Below, piece by piece: positions 5,893 through 6,400 of a DNA stretch of 6,400 bases. The notes below the pieces were generated by a model. That model saw only the letters and a program-made list of their open reading frames with translations. It was not told the origin of the DNA and did no database searches. The stretch spans positions 1-6,400 of the forward strand of contig JAESUJ010000116.1 of the NCBI GenBank assembly GCA_016763165.1, in the 5' to 3' direction. How positions within the stretch are numbered: position 1 is the first letter of the stretch; each line of letters opens with the position of its first letter. A program made the translations under genes and the position numbers. This stretch comes from Candidatus Babeliales bacterium. GTDB taxonomy: Bacteria; Babelota; Babeliae; Babelales; CAZZPM01.

Positions 5893-5932
5893 TATTGCCT
5901 TCACACCAAATAAGTGATACAAGTATGCTAGT
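5893..5932 (+). promoter_or_regulatory. Promoter of ankyrin-like gene 3 with shared TATTG/CTAGT elements
   Basis: TATTG at 5893-5897 overlaps TTGCCT (-35, 5895-5900). TACAAG at 5918-5923 follows at 17 nt, and CTAGT at 5928-5932 is again exactly 4 nt downstream. The -35 is poorer than in the other two copies, so this promoter may be weaker or need an activator. Confidence 0.45.
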
Positions 5933-5967
5933 TTTGCTGATGAAAGTTTTTCTAAGAGAGGTCCTCT

Positions 5968-6400
5968 ATGATTCCAAATAATATAAAAAAATATCTGATT
6001 ACAATTGTTCTTTTTGCTTCAACACTTAATGCCCAAGATCCTCTTGAAAACCTTGATAGCCTATCTAAATCATTCTTTGAAGCTTGCGGAAATGGCGATA
6101 AAAAAGAGGTCAAAAAAATACTTGCTCAAGTAAATCTAATAATTGAAAACAACTTTATAACTGGTAGAAATGAAAACAAGAAAAACTCCAACATCCTTTT
6201 AGAAAGTTTCAAAAAAAATATAATTAAAAGATTTGTAAGTCAAAAAGACAAAAATGGCGATACTCCTTACCATTATGCTTCTGGCAAATACCTCAATCCT
6301 GATGCCCTAGACAGCTCCATCAGTACAATAATCGTACTTCTTGAATCATCAGGTGCAAATAACCAGACAAAGAATAATCACCGATTAACCCCCCATGACT
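5968..6400 (+). CDS. Secreted ankyrin-like repeat protein, paralogue 3 (3' partial)
   Basis: The frame opens at ATG 5968, 6 nt after GAGAGG (5956-5961), and runs unbroken to the window end, giving 144 residues without a stop. Residues 1-22 are a signal peptide (MIPNNIKKYL then a hydrophobic core, ending LNA). Residues 25-46 carry the family motif LENLDSLSKSFFEACGNGDKK. Residues 50-85 are a variable Asn/Lys-rich linker. Residues 89-105 (FVSQKDKNGDTPYHYAS) are the best preserved ankyrin repeat, nearly identical to paralogue 2 in NGDTPYHYA. From 118 (IIVLLESSGANNQTKNNHRLTPHD) a further repeat begins and is cut off. It is closer to paralogue 2 than to paralogue 1. As the gene is complete at its start and has its own promoter, it is a third cassette, not a fragment; more copies may follow outside the window. 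Confidence 0.78.
   Translation, partial: MIPNNIKKYLITIVLFASTLNAQDPLENLDSLSKSFFEACGNGDKKEVKKILAQVNLIIENNFITGRNENKKNSNILLESFKKNIIKRFVSQKDKNGDTPYHYASGKYLNPDALDSSISTIIVLLESSGANNQTKNNHRLTPHD

Noticed and set aside
5775..5981. Plus-strand open frame of 68 codons between paralogues 2 and 3
   Set aside because: It spans the end of paralogue 2, an intrinsic terminator and the paralogue 3 promoter, so it is not a gene.

Overview
The window is strongly AT-rich bacterial DNA with compact genes, ordinary Shine-Dalgarno sites and sigma70-like promoters. It carries several small proteins with Sec signal peptides and a tandem family of secreted ankyrin-like proteins. Together with a GrpB-GNAT fusion and an MGDG-synthase-type glycosyltransferase, this suggests a Gram-negative, host-associated or intracellular bacterium with a reduced genome. 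Candidatus Dependentiae (TM6/Babeliales) would fit well, but that is inference from gene style and not something the sequence proves.

Layout: (1) 2-751 (+) is the 3' part of a GrpB-domain/GNAT fusion, followed by a hairpin. (2) 950-1423 (+) is a DUF721/DciA-like gene with a GTG start, its own promoter and a downstream hairpin. (3) 1666-2061 and 2110-2424 (+) are two paralogous small exported proteins with a glycine-zipper segment and a charged helical tail, probably one operon. (4) 3853-2496 (-) is a two-domain MGDG-synthase/MurG-like glycosyltransferase split into two reading frames at a 7-A run. It converges on the glycine-zipper operon at a long shared hairpin. (5) 3854-4346 is a gene-free AT-rich divergent region. 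(6) 4353-5033, 5248-5805 and 5968-end (+) are three tandem paralogues, each with a signal peptide, an FFxACGxG motif and degenerate ankyrin repeats. The third runs off the window.

Two points deserve most attention. First, the three ankyrin-like genes sit in repeated cassettes. Each has a TATTG element 35-36 nt upstream of a CTAGT element, a leader of 34-35 nt from CTAGT to the start codon, and a hairpin after each of the two complete genes. They therefore look individually transcribed, perhaps under a common regulator. Second, the glycosyltransferase break lies exactly at A AAA AAT. A -1 shift there restores a continuous protein of about 452 residues, so the break may be a sequencing error, a real mutation, or slippage-based expression. 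Much of the rest is ordinary housekeeping or hypothetical content.
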